Below the pieces are notes generated by a model. That model saw nothing but the letters and a program-made list of their open reading frames with translations. It was not told the origin of the DNA and searched no databases. This document shows positions 1 to 11,728 of a stretch of DNA of 64,000 bases, piece by piece. A program made the translations under genes and the position numbers. The stretch comes from Cenococcum geophilum 1.58 (Eukaryota > Ascomycota > Dothideomycetes > Gloniales > Gloniaceae): the NCBI GenBank assembly GCA_001692895.1, contig KV748183.1, positions 806,001-870,000 on the forward strand, in the 5' to 3' direction. How positions within the stretch are numbered: position 1 is the first letter of the stretch; every line of letters begins with the position of its first letter.

Positions 1-1300
1 TCCTTTATATTCTTAAAGTCTTATATATATTTAGTAAAGAGGGTAGCCATAATATTAGTAACAGCTACTGGATTAAGATCCTTAAAACGTTCTTTTAAGG
101 CCTTCTATTTTTTAAGCGCCCGTTTAGTATTTAATATAAACGGCTTATAAATATTACTAACGCTTTAGTTAATAAAACCGGCTACATAGGCTAGCTGTTC
201 CTTATATTTCTCCCGTTCCTTTACTAGCTTAGCTAGTTTAATTTTTAGCTATTTACTAGTAAAGCCCAAGTCCGCCTATTTCTCCTTAATTAACTTAAGT
301 ATAGAAAGAGGCCGCGGTAGATTATTAAGGACTTACTTAATATTCTTAGATCGGAGGTAGTTTTGTACATTAATACTAAATATTAGCTAGTCTTCCTGTT
401 TAACAAGATTTTAAACAGAGGCTTAAGCGGTACGTTCGTCGCTTATATTAGCGGGGCTTTAATTATAGGTAGTTTGTAGTAGGCAGTCTGTAGGCTTAAT
501 ATATTCCTTAGCTAGTATAGGCAGTTCTAATAAGCTTCTTTTAATCCCCTACTAATACGGATATTATAAAGCTTTATTCTTAAAACTCTATCGTTCTATA
601 ATAACGATAGTAAGGTTATTTACTAAATAAGAGGTCCTTCTAAGCCTCTAGTGCCGCTATTTGGTTACGGACTATATTAGGCTTATCCTCGGTAGGATCC
701 TCTTATACATTTGGCGTAGAGTCCGTCAGTAGCTACATAGCTACTTATTGTAGGTTTTTAGCGTTATAAGTTGGTAAACATTTACCGACTTCTATTAACG
801 CCCGTGTAGTAATATTACGACAGCAATTATCGTAACAATAATAAAGCAATTAGATTTAGCTTATTAGGCGCGAACCCGGGCTTATAACCTATTGAATTAA
901 GGTTATATAGCTAAAAACTCTATATATTGCTTATTTTCTATATAGGTGGTTAAAGAGATTTTAAGGAACTTCAACCGCCGGTCGAAGTTGTCTAATTGGT
1001 CAGATTCCTGCCAAGAGCTTTCTCCCACAAGTCTCATCACGTGATATTGTTGCGGGCTTGTTTTCCAACATAGGAGGGGGGGCATTATATCCTTCTTACC
1101 TTAAACTCCTGCTTTAGATTGTACGTTAAAGACGTATTTTTAGGCCTAGTAGTACGCGTAAGGGCGAGGACATACCACGCGTTAGCGTGTAATTCGGCAT
1201 TATTAGCGATATTAATCTCTACGCGGTTGGTCGGCGCTATCTTATATAGTAGGTATAATAGTAGACGTACTGCCGCGATCAAGGATTAGGCAGGGAGTAC
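1..1300. repeat. AT-rich, RIP-degraded repeat block (unidentified mobile-element relic)
   Basis: Strongly AT-rich and TpA-rich sequence without a long open frame. Read on the minus strand, roughly 60-320 gives protein-like stretches (for example around 'KLVKEREKYKEQLAYVAGF') interrupted by TAG/TAA codons, so it looks like an old coding element destroyed by C-to-T changes. I do not recognise the family. A segment at about 955-1015 recurs at about 60,430-60,495. Composition returns to normal at about 1,300-1,500. Confidence 0.6.
967..989. repeat. 23-bp near-palindrome, repeated at 60,441
   Basis: The sequence reads almost the same on both strands (arms AACTTCAACC / GGTCGAAGTT around GCC). The surrounding 50-60 bp match 60,435-60,495, where the palindrome is more perfect. 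It is probably a terminal or subterminal motif of a repeat family; the function is unknown. Confidence 0.5.
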
Positions 1301-1385
1301 TTTTTTTATATACACTTGGGGCCCTAAAGGCCCTAATTACCCTATGGTCGGCGTTGATCAGCGGCTCGATCAGCGGGCAGCCCTT

Positions 1386-1439
1386 GATACGCGTATATCC
1401 ACAGCTTGGCGCTGGTGGCGCTGTGGATATACGCGTATC
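1386..1439. repeat. Perfect 20-bp inverted repeat (hairpin) upstream of NMA111
   Basis: Bases 1386-1405 are the exact reverse complement of 1420-1439 (arm GATACGCGTATATCCACAGC) with a 14-nt GC-rich loop. The structure lies at the border between the AT-rich block and the NMA111 promoter region. It could be the remnant of a small inverted-repeat element (MITE) or a cruciform-forming site. No coding role is visible. Confidence 0.75.
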
Positions 1440-1910
1440 TGCCCCAGGGTGGCTGGCTGAACACGTGATTTTTTCGCTGACCGACGATCAGCCGAGCCTC
1501 GAATAATATGTCATGCGGGCCTGTGCCCCCTGCGCGACCCTAGGGATGCTCGAGGGTTGAGAAATAGGTCGTACGAATATTGAAGACATCCCAACTGCAC
1601 CGCTGCAAGTCCACATCCTCTCCTTGCAGTCGTGGTAGTCGCTTGCCGCTGCCCTGCTCTAATTCTCTGGATGCTCGTTGGCCGTCCTTTTACCTTGGCC
1701 GTTAGAAACTCTCCACGCAGCCTACGTCTTCCCGCCGTTCTCATCGTCCAACGACAACATCCGTCCACACCCTTCGCTGCGCCAAGGCCGCTTCCGTTCC
1801 TTTCCTCTCTCTCGACATCTGTGCAATCGCCTTCTATCATTCGCCGGACTCACCTCGTCCGCCCTATCCTCCACCCCCCGCAAATAGCACCTATATCTTC
1901 CGCCGCGGCC

Positions 1911-4900
1911 ATGGAGCAGAACGGCGATGCCCGCACCAAGCGCAAGCAGCCACCAACCCCATCGAACGAGCGCCCTATGAAGCAAATGAAGCCAGAGGCC
2001 GACTATCACAAGAGGAACGGGACATGCATGTCATCGTCGCAGGGAATACCTTCATCTCAGGCCATGGATGGCGAATCCGACCTCGAGGACATTCCCTCTA
2101 GTCATGTCGCGGCTACTCAAGACACTGCGGAGTGGCAAAAGACAATAGAAAGGGTGGTCAGGAATGTTGTCTCGATACATTTTTGTCAGACATGCTCTTT
2201 CGACACAGATGCTGCTGTCTCGAGTGAGGCTACGGGCTTTGTTGTGGATGCCGAGAAGGGTTACATTCTTACCAACAGAGTATGAGGCTCAAAATCCACC
2301 CAGAGATACTCAGACTAACAAACAAACAGCATGTTGTGGGCGCCGGGCCATTCTTGGGATATTGTATTTTTGACAATCATGAAGAGGTATGTTAAGCTTT
2401 TATGAATAAATTTAAATTGCCATCTAATCTATAATATGTAGTGCGACGTCTACCCCGTTTATCGTGACCCTGTCCACGACTTTGGTATTCTCAGATTCGA
2501 CCCAAAAGCTATAAAATATATGCCTGTTGCTTCATTAACACTCAGACCTGACCTTGCTCGTATGCGCCACCTGGGAATCACTTAAGGAACTAAAACTGAC
2601 ATGGTGCAGGTGTTGGAGTGGAAATCCGCGTTGTTGGTAATGATGCAGGAGAGAAGCTCAGTATTCTTTCTGGTGTAATTAGTCGTCTAGATCGAAACGC
2701 TCCGGAATATGGAGAAGGCTACAGCGATTTCAGTATGTCACGCATGCACGCCACTCTTCCTCACAAAAGCTGACAGGTGGCAGATACCAACTATATCCAA
2801 GCTGCTGCTGCTGCCAGCGGCGGTAGTTCTGGGAGTCCTGTGGTCAACAAGGATGGCTTTGCGGTTGCACTTCAAGCTGGCGGTAGAGCTGATGGGGCTG
2901 CTACGGACTACTTTCTTCCTCTTGATCGCCCCTTGAGAGCTTTGAATTGCATTCAGAAAGGCCTACCTGTGACTCGCGGCACCATACAAGTCCAGTGGAT
3001 ACTCAAGCCTTTTGACGAATGTCGAAGACTAGGGTTATCCAGCGACTGGGAGCAGGCGATTAGGTCTGCATTTCCTAAAGAAACTGGGATGCTGGTTGCA
3101 GAAGTTGTTCTCCCCAAGGGACCAGCGGATTCTAGGATCGAGGAAGGAGATCTTTTAATTAAGGTCAATGGCGAGCTCCTTACTCAATTCATTCGCTTAG
3201 ATTCTGTACTGGATGACAACGTCGGTGGCAAAGTTTCAATGCTGCTTCAGCGTGGTGGTGAAGATATCAGTATCGAACTTGAAATTGGTAATCTTAGCGA
3301 CATCACCCCTGATAAATTTGTAGCGGTTGCAGGGGCCTCATTCCATGACTTGTCTTACCAGCAGGCCCGACTCTACGCTATTGCAACGAAAGACCCTGGA
3401 GTATTTATTTGCGAATCAGCTGGGTCATTTAGATTCGATGGCAGCGACTCCGGTTGGCTTGTTCAGTCAATTGACCATAGAGAGACCCCTAATTTAGATG
3501 CATTCGTCGAGGTGATGAGGTCTATTCCTGGTAATTAAGATTCCCCCCCGAAAGTACTCTTGACTGACTAGGGAATCAGATCGTTCTCGTGTTGTGGTGA
3601 TGTACAAACATCTTCGAGATTTGCACACATCTAATACTAACATCATCACTATTGATCGCCATTGGCATGCAAAGATGAGGCTAGCCAAGCGCAATGACGA
3701 GACGGGGCTTTGGGACTTCACCGTTATTGCTGATGCTATTGCTCCGACCCCTCCAGTTCCCCGGAAAGCCAACTTCATCCGAATGGACAATGCCAAGCAT
3801 CCCGAGGCTGTCGACATCGTTCGGAGTTTTGTTCGAGTGTCTGCTTCCATGCCTGTCAAGCTTGACGGCTTCCCAAGAGCTAGAAAGATTGGATATGGTT
3901 TGGTCGTTGATGCTGATCAGGGCTTGGTCATCGTTTCCAGGGCCATTGTTCCTTATAACCTTTGCGACATCTCTCTCACTATTGCCGACTCTATCATTGT
4001 CGATGCCACTATTGTCTTTATGCACCCACTTCAAAATTACGCCATCATCAAATACGACACCTCCCTTGTCGACGCTCCCGTTAAAACTCCTAAGTTTTCC
4101 ACCAATTTCATCAAGCAAGGAGAAGAGACCATCTTCTTTGGATTCAACCAAAACCTCCGGCCGGTCGTGGCAAAGACTGTTGTAACAGATATCACTACTG
4201 TTGCCATTCCTGCGAGCGCTTCAACCCCAAGATACAGGGCTATCAATCTAGACGCAGTGACTGTTGACACGGGTCTCGCTACCCAATGCGGTAGCGGAGT
4301 CTTGATTGCAGAAGATGGCACTGTCCAGGCACTGTGGCTGACCTACCTCGGTGAACGATCACCTCACAGTGGCAAGGACATGGAATATCACCTTGGCCTT
4401 GCAACACCAATGGTTCTACCCGTTCTGAAAGAAATCCAGAAGGGTAACACGCCCAAACTTAGGATCCTGAACATCGAAACGCACACCGTACAGATGAGCC
4501 AGGTCCGGATCATGGGTGTTTCTGAGAGTAAGCCATTGGTAGCAGCTTGTAACTAAAGTTCGGATACTAACGACCCACCAGAATGGATCGAGAAAGTCGA
4601 ACACGAAGACCCGGAGCGCCACCAACTCTTCATGGTGCGCAAAGTGGACTCGGGCCACGAGCACGGGCTGCAAGAAAGCGACGTGATCCTGACGCTCAAC
4701 GGCAAGCTCATCACGCGCGTCTCCGACCTCGACATCATGTACGACAACGACGTGCTCGACGCGGTCGTGGTGCGCAAGCGCGAGCAGATGCGTATCAAGG
4801 TGCCCACCGTGCCAACCGAAGACCTGGAGACGGACCGGGCCGTCATCTTCTGCGGCGCGACGCTGCACCGGCCGCACCACGCCGTGCGGCAGCAGATCAG

Positions 4901-5336
4901 CAAGGTGCACTCGGACGTGTACGTGTCGGCGCGCGCGCGCGGGTCGCCGGCCTACATGTACGGACTCGCGCCGACCAGCTTCCTCACGCACGTCAACGGC
5001 GTCCCGACGCCCGACCTGACCGCCTTCCTGCGCGAGGTCAAGAAGATCGGCGACAACGAGTACTTCAGGCTCAAGGTCATGACGTTCGATAACGTGCCCT
5101 GGGTCGCCACCATGAAGAAGAACGAGCACTACTTCCCCACTATGGAGTATGTCAAGGACCCTGCCGAGGAGCTGGGCTGGCGCAAGATCATCCATGAGTG
5201 CGACGAGGGCGGCGCTAAGGAGGAGATGACGGGCGAGGAGATGGAATCGGAGCCCGTGCGCGATCCTGAGTTGGTCCCGGAGCCCGCACCAGCGGCAGCA
5301 TTAGCGGGGACGAAGGGCATTAAGTCGATGCTGTAA
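1911..5336 (+). CDS. NMA111: Nma111-type nuclear HtrA serine protease (pro-apoptotic), 7 exons
   Basis: Predicted 1038 aa from exons 1911-2279, 2330-2386, 2442-2559, 2610-2732, 2784-3530, 3580-4527 and 4582-5336; all phases agree and introns are 49-55 nt. The N-terminus carries a basic, nuclear-localisation-like stretch (TKRKQ...PMKQMK). The first trypsin-like domain keeps the catalytic triad: His124 (TNRHVVGAG), Asp155 (VHDFGIL) and Ser238 (GGSSGSPVV). PDZ-like segments follow ('[12 protein letters not shown]', '[11 protein letters not shown]') around a second, degenerate protease-like domain. Family members are nuclear HtrA proteases that degrade the anti-apoptotic Bir1 in yeast. The open frame extends upstream to 1632, but the ATG at 1911 (GCCATGG context) fits the family start. 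The last exon is markedly GC-richer than the others. Length matches the family (about 1000 aa). Confidence 0.95.
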
Positions 5337-5903
5337 TGCACCGCGCTAAAACAAAACTAGAGATTAGAGCAGATCTGGAGGTCGGTGTGCGTGAGAGGAG
5401 CAGCGGTGGTGGTGGTAATGGTGGGCTAGCCTGCTTGTATCATTATTCTTTAGACGGCGTGTGCCACTTTTTCAGGTTAATGGTGCATCGAAGGGTGCGG
5501 TTGTGGAAACACGGGCTTGGGAGGGGCCTAGTTGCGTAGTTTGCGGCGATAGGCATTGTAGTTGAGCGATTTTGAGGGCCACCTCTTAGATCTCTGTAGA
5601 TTGCAACAAAAAATAGTATTATTGAAGACTCGCACGTCGTTTCTTTGGAGGGGATGCTTCGCCTTAAGACAGGCCAAACTTGGAAAAATTACTGGAACAT
5701 GAGAGATTGATGGAGACATTGTTAGGTACCTTAGCCAAGTGTTAGAGGGGGCTAGTCTCTAAGCTCTCTAGTTGAGCATTGAAGAGCACTTGAGAGAGCT
5801 GCTTAGTGTCTTCTTCTCAATGCACCGAACCATAAGCTTAGGGAACTTTAAGATGGTTTCTAGCCCGATCTCATGTGTCGGTCTTACTCCATAGTTTTAC
5901 ATT
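5337..5903. other. Intergenic, convergent 3' ends of NMA111 and the SDR gene
   Basis: No supported gene. It holds the 3' untranslated regions of two converging genes. Short open frames here have no recognisable product. Confidence 0.6.
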
Positions 5904-6990
5904 CTATAGCGACAAGCCTCCATCTATACATAGATTCTGACCTGTCGCTGATCGACTCAATGCTAATGTCCGAACCTGATCTGCCACGTCCTGTGTCGAA
6001 TAAGTATCTTGTCCGCTTGCCAGAGATAGTGAAGAAGCATTCGGAGGAGCAGATCATAGGCTTTGAGTTTGAATTTAGAGTCGACATACCTCTACAGTTG
6101 CCAAACGTTTCAGCTTGGTGTTGTTCTTCGCGGCCTCGCGTTTTGACTCTGGAAACTTCATGCCCCATTCCTGCCAGGGATTTTCTGTTATGTGCACTAA
6201 TGGAGCAAGGGCAGGACGATTACTTACTGTCAACATCAGACCAGGAGACACCGAGTTTACTCTGATCTTAGGTGCGCAAATAACAGCCAGGGACTTCGCC
6301 AGATGTATCTGCGCCGCCTTCGTGACAGCATATGCCTACATATTACTGGCAGTTAGTTATCCTGAAACTGGAGATGGTGGACAGTGCGCTCACCAACGAA
6401 CTCCCACTCGGCTTAACGCCAGCCACACTCGCCGTCGAGATGAACGTGCCCTCCGTCTCATCCAAATGCTTCCGCGCCGCATGCGCTAGCCACATATGCG
6501 TCTTGACGTTGAGCAAAAAGCACTTGTCCCAGTCCTCGTCGTGAACGCCTTCTTCCAGGTTCAGGAACGTCGTCATGCGCGTCCAGCCAACGTTGGAGAC
6601 GACTACGTCCAGCCGGCCCATCGTCTGTACCGTTTCCTCAACGAGGCGCTGCACGGAGGGCTTGTCGGAGACATCGGCTTGGACGGAGTGGAAGCGGGGA
6701 GTGGAGGGTTGCTGGTGTGTGGATGGAATTTGGGAGAGCTCGTGCAGGAGGGATTCAGCGCGGGCGGTGTTGTTGGCGTAGTTGATTACCTGCCATCGGG
6801 GAATTGGAGCATCAGTGATTGCTGAGTGGTGTGATTGAGCTGCACGCGATGCTTAATGGCAAGGTAGATGGCTATTCTAATGCGAAGAGGGGTCACGTAC
6901 AACGCGGAAGTCCGGAGCAAAGACGCGGGCGATTTGGGCTCCAAGGCCTGCAGAGCCAGCTGTAATGAGGGCGACTTTTTGAACAGACAT
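5904..6990 (-). CDS. Short-chain dehydrogenase/reductase (classical SDR), 5 exons
   Basis: Predicted 253 aa. Exons on the minus strand: 6990-6901, 6789-6394, 6335-6228, 6170-6090, 5990-5904; introns are 57-111 nt with consistent phase. The N-terminal Rossmann motif reads TAGSAGLG (TGxxxGxG class), followed by the VSNVG element (NNAG position), a serine-containing TASVAG strand and the catalytic YAVTK (YxxxK). The C-terminus GQNLCIDGGLSL is typical of NAD(P)H-dependent SDRs such as 3-ketoacyl-reductase-like enzymes. The substrate cannot be inferred. Length is exactly that of the classical family, and all catalytic positions are present, so the gene looks intact. It is transcribed towards NMA111. 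Confidence 0.9.
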
Positions 6991-8700
6991 ACTCTGGGGA
7001 TTATATGAAGTAAATTGGAGAAGTTAAGAGTTGTTGCTTTGGCGGAGTATTCATTCCGCTGCGTGGGGAAGGAGACGGAAGCATTCCGTTCCATGGTAGA
7101 TCATGTCCGGAAGTGTTTGGCAGCAAATAAAAACGCTAGAATGTATCAAGCTGAGGTTTTGATAAAAATAGACTGCAAATAGTGGTGTTTTATGGAAGAT
7201 ATATAACCCCTGACTCAATACATAAATTCTACGCATGAACGTCTACAATTCACGGATATTGGATGTCGATGTTCATAGTCAACGCATTAGCAATGGATAG
7301 GGTTAAACGTGCAGAAAGAACTTCCGTTGAATGTACGATAAGTCTCTGCATTCCGACGCTCTGTTACAATTAGCCTAAAATGACGAATGTGTGTTTTGGC
7401 CAGGGGAAATTCACCTTCAGCTTAATCGAACCGAGGAGACAAACAACTGCAATGCTAATCAGAGCAGCATCGAACTGGAAATAACATGTTTAATCCTGCG
7501 TGCGTTTCGGATTTATTCGAGTTCGGACATATCACATCTAAAGCAAGCCTTCAGGTCTCGGTGTAAGGGAGTAAGCGTAAATGAAACATAACAGGACCAC
7601 AATTAATTGCCTGCTCACCATGCGACAGCCACCATGCGACAGCCACATGCAGATAGTAAGGTGCCTATATGGTGCATATGTCTTGGCATGTAGACTGCAA
7701 CATAGGTAGAACAGAGTCCGATTACAGCGAATGATCCACTGTTTCTTTTGTGATGAAGACGGGTCAGAACGTAGACTCCTTGCATATGGAGTACCGCCAA
7801 CTCGTATTGAAAATGGGAAATTATGTGGTAGGAGAGATAAAAATATCCTCGCGTTTACCATGATACAGAACTGACGTGCTTATTATGTGGACTTTCTAGA
7901 AAAGTTTTGAACGAAGGATAGATCTTGGCTAAAAATGAGTAGAAGATGACAAAATATAGATAGGATATGCATGATATCCCACGAGTATTTACAACATGGA
8001 ACGCAAATTGGTAAAGCGGGGAATCTACTGTGTTGTCGAATGTCGTGGAGAGAGACGATAACACCACTGTGCTTTGGCGCCATCCGACGCTTTAACGCAG
8101 ATGAGTATCAATATGGTAACGCGCTTCGAGTGAGATACGAGGACTTGCACAAAGACCTTGCCAGGTCTTGACGCGAACTTCCCCAAGTGGGTTTTAGTAT
8201 CATGTCGATGGAGATAACGTCAGTGCACGGCGTCTTGGACTTGATAACCCACTCATTTACGCGTCCCGAAGCTCAAGCGTTGCCACTATCCAAATCCTCC
8301 ACAATCAATTTGAAGCGCGCTCGCGAGCTAGGGTTAATATCAAAAGATTGGTGACCCAGGTAATCGGTGTAGTCCATTTCTCCAAGTGGAGGAGAGCCGA
8401 GCGTAATTTCCCGCACTGGGTTCATTGAGGGCCCACATGGCAGCCTTGCGCCAGACTTCGCTTGGCTTACGCCCAAACATTAGCTGCGAAACCTCTACCT
8501 AGTAGTCTACGAATCCACGTCTGTTTCAGAGGTCAACAATATCAAAAAAGTGCTGGGCCAAAACTTGGCTTCCCAGGCAATGCGTCTTCTTGAACAATCG
8601 GCCCTGAATCTAAGCTAAGATGCAGTAACAGACTCTATAGGCCGCCGCATTGATATCTCATCGCAAACAGGAAGACCAATAAAACTCCCATAAAAGGATA
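6991..8700. other. Gene-poor stretch, no supported gene
   Basis: About 1.7 kb with only short open frames. A 67-codon minus-strand frame at 8273-8476 (ending ...RARFKLIVEDLDSGNA) could be a remnant exon, but I see no partner exons or motif. Nothing else is recognised; the SDR promoter lies at the left end. Confidence 0.5.
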
Positions 8701-9096
8701 TCAATTAACATTACGTTTCGCAAGGCAACCAATGGAATGGCGTGCAGAAGAATAAAGTAGCGGAACCATGTCATTAAGCTTGTCCAAACTCTTCCAGGAA
8801 ATATTACCAAGAGTGCTAGAGTTATTATGAACATGAAGATTGCCAGACCACACACTAAACAGTCCCCTTAGGCTTTGGCAGGAGCCCTTCCATCGATGTA
8901 CCAAGCGTAAACAAGAAATTAAGGTGTACAATAAGTAGTCTCCTTTGCGTAAAGGTGATGCGCCGCACCGTTGGAAGAATGACTCCGGACTCCCATCGCA
9001 ACGCATGAAGATCGTGATGAAGAGCCCGAAGCCACTGACTGTGAGAGAAACCAAATCCCCTAGAAACTGCCCATCCGCAAGCAACCCGCCGAACAT
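8701..9096 (-). CDS. Hypothetical 131-codon open frame, weak
   Basis: An open minus-strand frame directly downstream of the wall-protein gene. The N-terminal third has a hydrophobic stretch (LGDLVSLTVSGFGLFITIF); the rest is not obviously membrane-bound. I do not recognise the protein, and the overlapping frame (8658-8855) is also hydrophobic. It may be 3' UTR of the neighbour, a degraded membrane-protein exon or chance. Its end at 9096 lies 43 bp from the stop of the CCG-6-like gene. Confidence 0.15.
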   Translation of the reverse strand: MFGGLLADGQFLGDLVSLTVSGFGLFITIFMRCDGSPESFFQRCGASPLRKGDYLLYTLISCLRLVHRWKGSCQSLRGLFSVWSGNLHVHNNSSTLGNISWKSLDKLNDMVPLLYSSARHSIGCLAKRNVN

Positions 9097-9138
9097 CGAA
9101 ATGATCCTATGCTCGGCAGGCCACCAAAGACAAGCCGT

Positions 9139-9747
9139 TTACAAGATGTAAGCGGCGAAGCCGAAGACGGCAGCGAGACCGGCACCGGAGGCGGCGAAAG
9201 CCTTATTAGCAGCACCAGTGAAAGTGGCGACAGGAGGAGTGTATGAACCAGTGCCGATAACGCTGGTAGCAGGAGTGTAGGCTGGGGTACTAGCATTGAC
9301 ATAAGGAGCGCTGTAGGCGGGGGCGCTAGAGTAGACTGGAGCAACGCTAGAGTAGACTGGAGTGACGCTGGAGTAACCCGGGACCGGGGTGCTGAGACTT
9401 GTTAGCAAGACCTCGACTTCGAGGTTTTGTAGATGTACCTGGTGCACGAGGTGACAATAGCGGAGCTGACGGGCTTGGTGACCGTGCATGGGCAGTTGGT
9501 GATAGTTAAGGTAGTGGCCTGGTATTCCAGTTAGCATCACGTGGCCAAGAATCTATTCTCTCCGTTTTTCGCTAACCTCAGTGATGGTGTAGGTGACGCC
9601 ACCATGGGTGATCTCAGTAGCTTCCGGGCAGTAGGTGGTGTAGGCAGTCACAACCTCAGTCGTGTAGACTGGGCCGGTGGAGTTGCCCCAGGCATTGGCA
9701 CCGGCAACGAAGGCGGCGGAAGCGGCGACAGCAGTGGAGAAACGCAT
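9139..9747 (-). CDS. GPI-anchored Ser/Thr-rich cell-wall protein, clock-controlled protein 6 (CCG-6)-like, 3 exons
   Basis: Predicted 169 aa; exons 9747-9577, 9518-9439 and 9397-9139, introns 58 and 41 nt (the second with a CTAAC branch point). There is a signal peptide at residues 1-19 (MRFSTAVAASAAFVAGANA). The conserved core VYTTEVVTAYTTYCPEAT...TLTITNCPCTVTKPV is the pattern I know from Neurospora CCG-6 and related wall proteins. A Ser/Thr/Pro/Tyr-rich linker with YSSV/YSSA repeats (about 95-145) follows, then a C-terminal hydrophobic tail preceded by small residues (likely omega site near A-A-S-G), indicating GPI anchoring. These proteins are abundant, non-enzymatic wall components. The reading frame is only continuous after splicing; without introns it looks frameshifted. 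Confidence 0.88.
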
Positions 9748-11728
9748 GTTGACGGTATTAATTATTTACGTTGGTAAAACGGTAAACGGAGTTACTGGTG
9801 ATGGAGAGGGTTTGAGGTTGTAAGCGTGTTTGTTGATTAAACGAGTGAAATCGGTGAAGACCGGTGTGTTGTTTCGTGAATGAGTGTGTGGTGACGAAGA
9901 AGAGGACGATGGGTGAGCGTCGACGCATCTTATATGACTTAGGCTAATTGATTCACTGGCAACGAGTGGCTGGCCCCACAAGCAAGGTATAATTGGACAT
10001 TGGACTTGTTTCTTTCGTTTGGGCTTAGGCGGCCAAGGACGCGGCGCTCCGGCTAGAGGATACGGAAAAGGGGTGTGCGGAGCTTGGGGACCGAGACCCG
10101 CTGTCGGGGTTGTTTATTGACGGATCCCACACTCCCCTAACACTTTCCTATCAGCGTTGGTATTGCCGCCTCAAACGAAATTGCAGAGCACTATCAACGG
10201 TCTTGTGCTAGCCGGGGGATGGGCAGCATCCCATGTGTGTGCCTGCTTCTCTTCTGCCGCTTGGCCTATCAAGGGCTCGAAACGCTCTCCAGTTGTCGAT
10301 GCAACCGTCCGGTCCAGCCGAAGTGGTCTGCTTGCTCACACTTACTCAGCGGTATGTTGGTTAACACCTCACTGCTGAGGTTGGAAAAATTATGACGTGC
10401 CGCGCAAAAGATTAATAACTCCTTTGTGCGGGTCTGGGGACTGAGGCTCTAACCGACCGTTTCACAACGCTGCCGGCGATCACGACAGACATTTAAACGC
10501 TAGATGTAACTATTTCTTGTGCACTGAGCCCGAATACAAGCTCTCCTCTTGCATATGTGGGAGGCTCTGCTGGGTCTCCAAGATCGATCTGGGGGTTGCT
10601 TTGACCTAGAGGCGTAAGCGTTTTCGCCGCCGTAGACGGGAAGTACGATCTGCGCACGTTGTTCTCGAAGAGTTCAAGCACTAGCATAACTCCAAATATA
10701 GGGACTTATCCTTGGTTAGTTTCTTTGGATGTTAGATGAAAACCCCTCTTGCTGCTTGAGGTCAAGTTAAGGCGATTGGTCGAAACGAAAGTAAGGAGAA
10801 CGGGTTCCTGCATGACCTACGAGCGGAAAAGGGAAATTTTTTGGTTGCACGGAGCTGCTGAGGCCTCGCCTCTGGTGGCAAATTATTGATCCGTGAAGTT
10901 TCTTTGGATGACTTTGATATTTGGTAAGTGAGCACCTGAGATAGTTCACACTCTGACCAGCTAACTCATCCCTGAGCTGGTGTTAGACTTTACGATCGTT
11001 CGGTGGCTGGGCGTTGCGCTGTTCAAGCCAACGCATGATTCGATAGCTCAATTTTAATTTGTAAGTTTGCATTTCCACTCTCCGCTTTTTCCCGCTGCGC
11101 TTTCGCTCCAAACCTGCCAGAAAACGGTACTCCACGTTCGCAACCGAGCGCTATTATTACTGTGGGTGACCAACAGGATGGGTCGCTTGCGTGGATCTTC
11201 GAGTTCCGGAGATGAGTCTGGAATGGCGCACGCGGGAGACGAACGCGCATAAGAAAATACACGTCCGCGCACACGACCGCTTTCTCCTTTTAGTAAAGCT
11301 AACATCTGATATGCCACTTTGCCCTCAGGAGTTCGTCCATGGATATTTTCGTCCAAGGAGTCGTGACTAATTTAGTGAGAATGCTCACCATCAGCTGATG
11401 GAATACATTAACGAAGTGCATCGATTTCTTAGATAGTTGTTGTCAACGTTGAATAAACACCAGACGGTCATTTTCAGTCACTCACAACTGCTCGAGTCCT
11501 ACACGGCCTGGCCTTAAGCAGAGTTTCGGCATATCCCACAGGCAGCGTCTCACATAATTTTCAACCCTGGCGCCGAGCTATTTTTCCTGTTGACTCGATC
11601 GATCTGCGGATGCCAAGTTAAGGAAGCAGATCGACCAGAGCCTGAAGGTCTGCGTGAATGTTTGCTTGGCGAAACGCACAGCGAGTTCGCTAGAGTTTCC
11701 ATCTTCATCACGCTAGCACGGAACCAAA
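9748..11728. other. Long intergenic region, no supported gene
   Basis: About 2 kb containing the wall-protein promoter on its left. Scattered open frames of 60-100 codons (for example minus 10,493-10,687 and 11,054-11,356) show no recognisable domain and no splice-compatible partners. No repeat structure was noticed. Confidence 0.5.

Noticed and set aside
1632-1910. Longer N-terminus for NMA111 starting at 1632
   Set aside because: The frame is open but the sequence looks like pyrimidine-rich promoter/5' UTR, and family members start near the ATG at 1911.
4416-5195. 259-codon open frame antisense to NMA111 exon 7
   Set aside because: GC-rich codon mirror of a conserved exon; His/Arg/Val-rich low-information protein, no splice partners.
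9139-9540. Single-exon frame for the wall protein (133 codons)
   Set aside because: The N-terminal 40 residues are intron and out-of-phase exon; the spliced model restores signal peptide and Cys-containing core.
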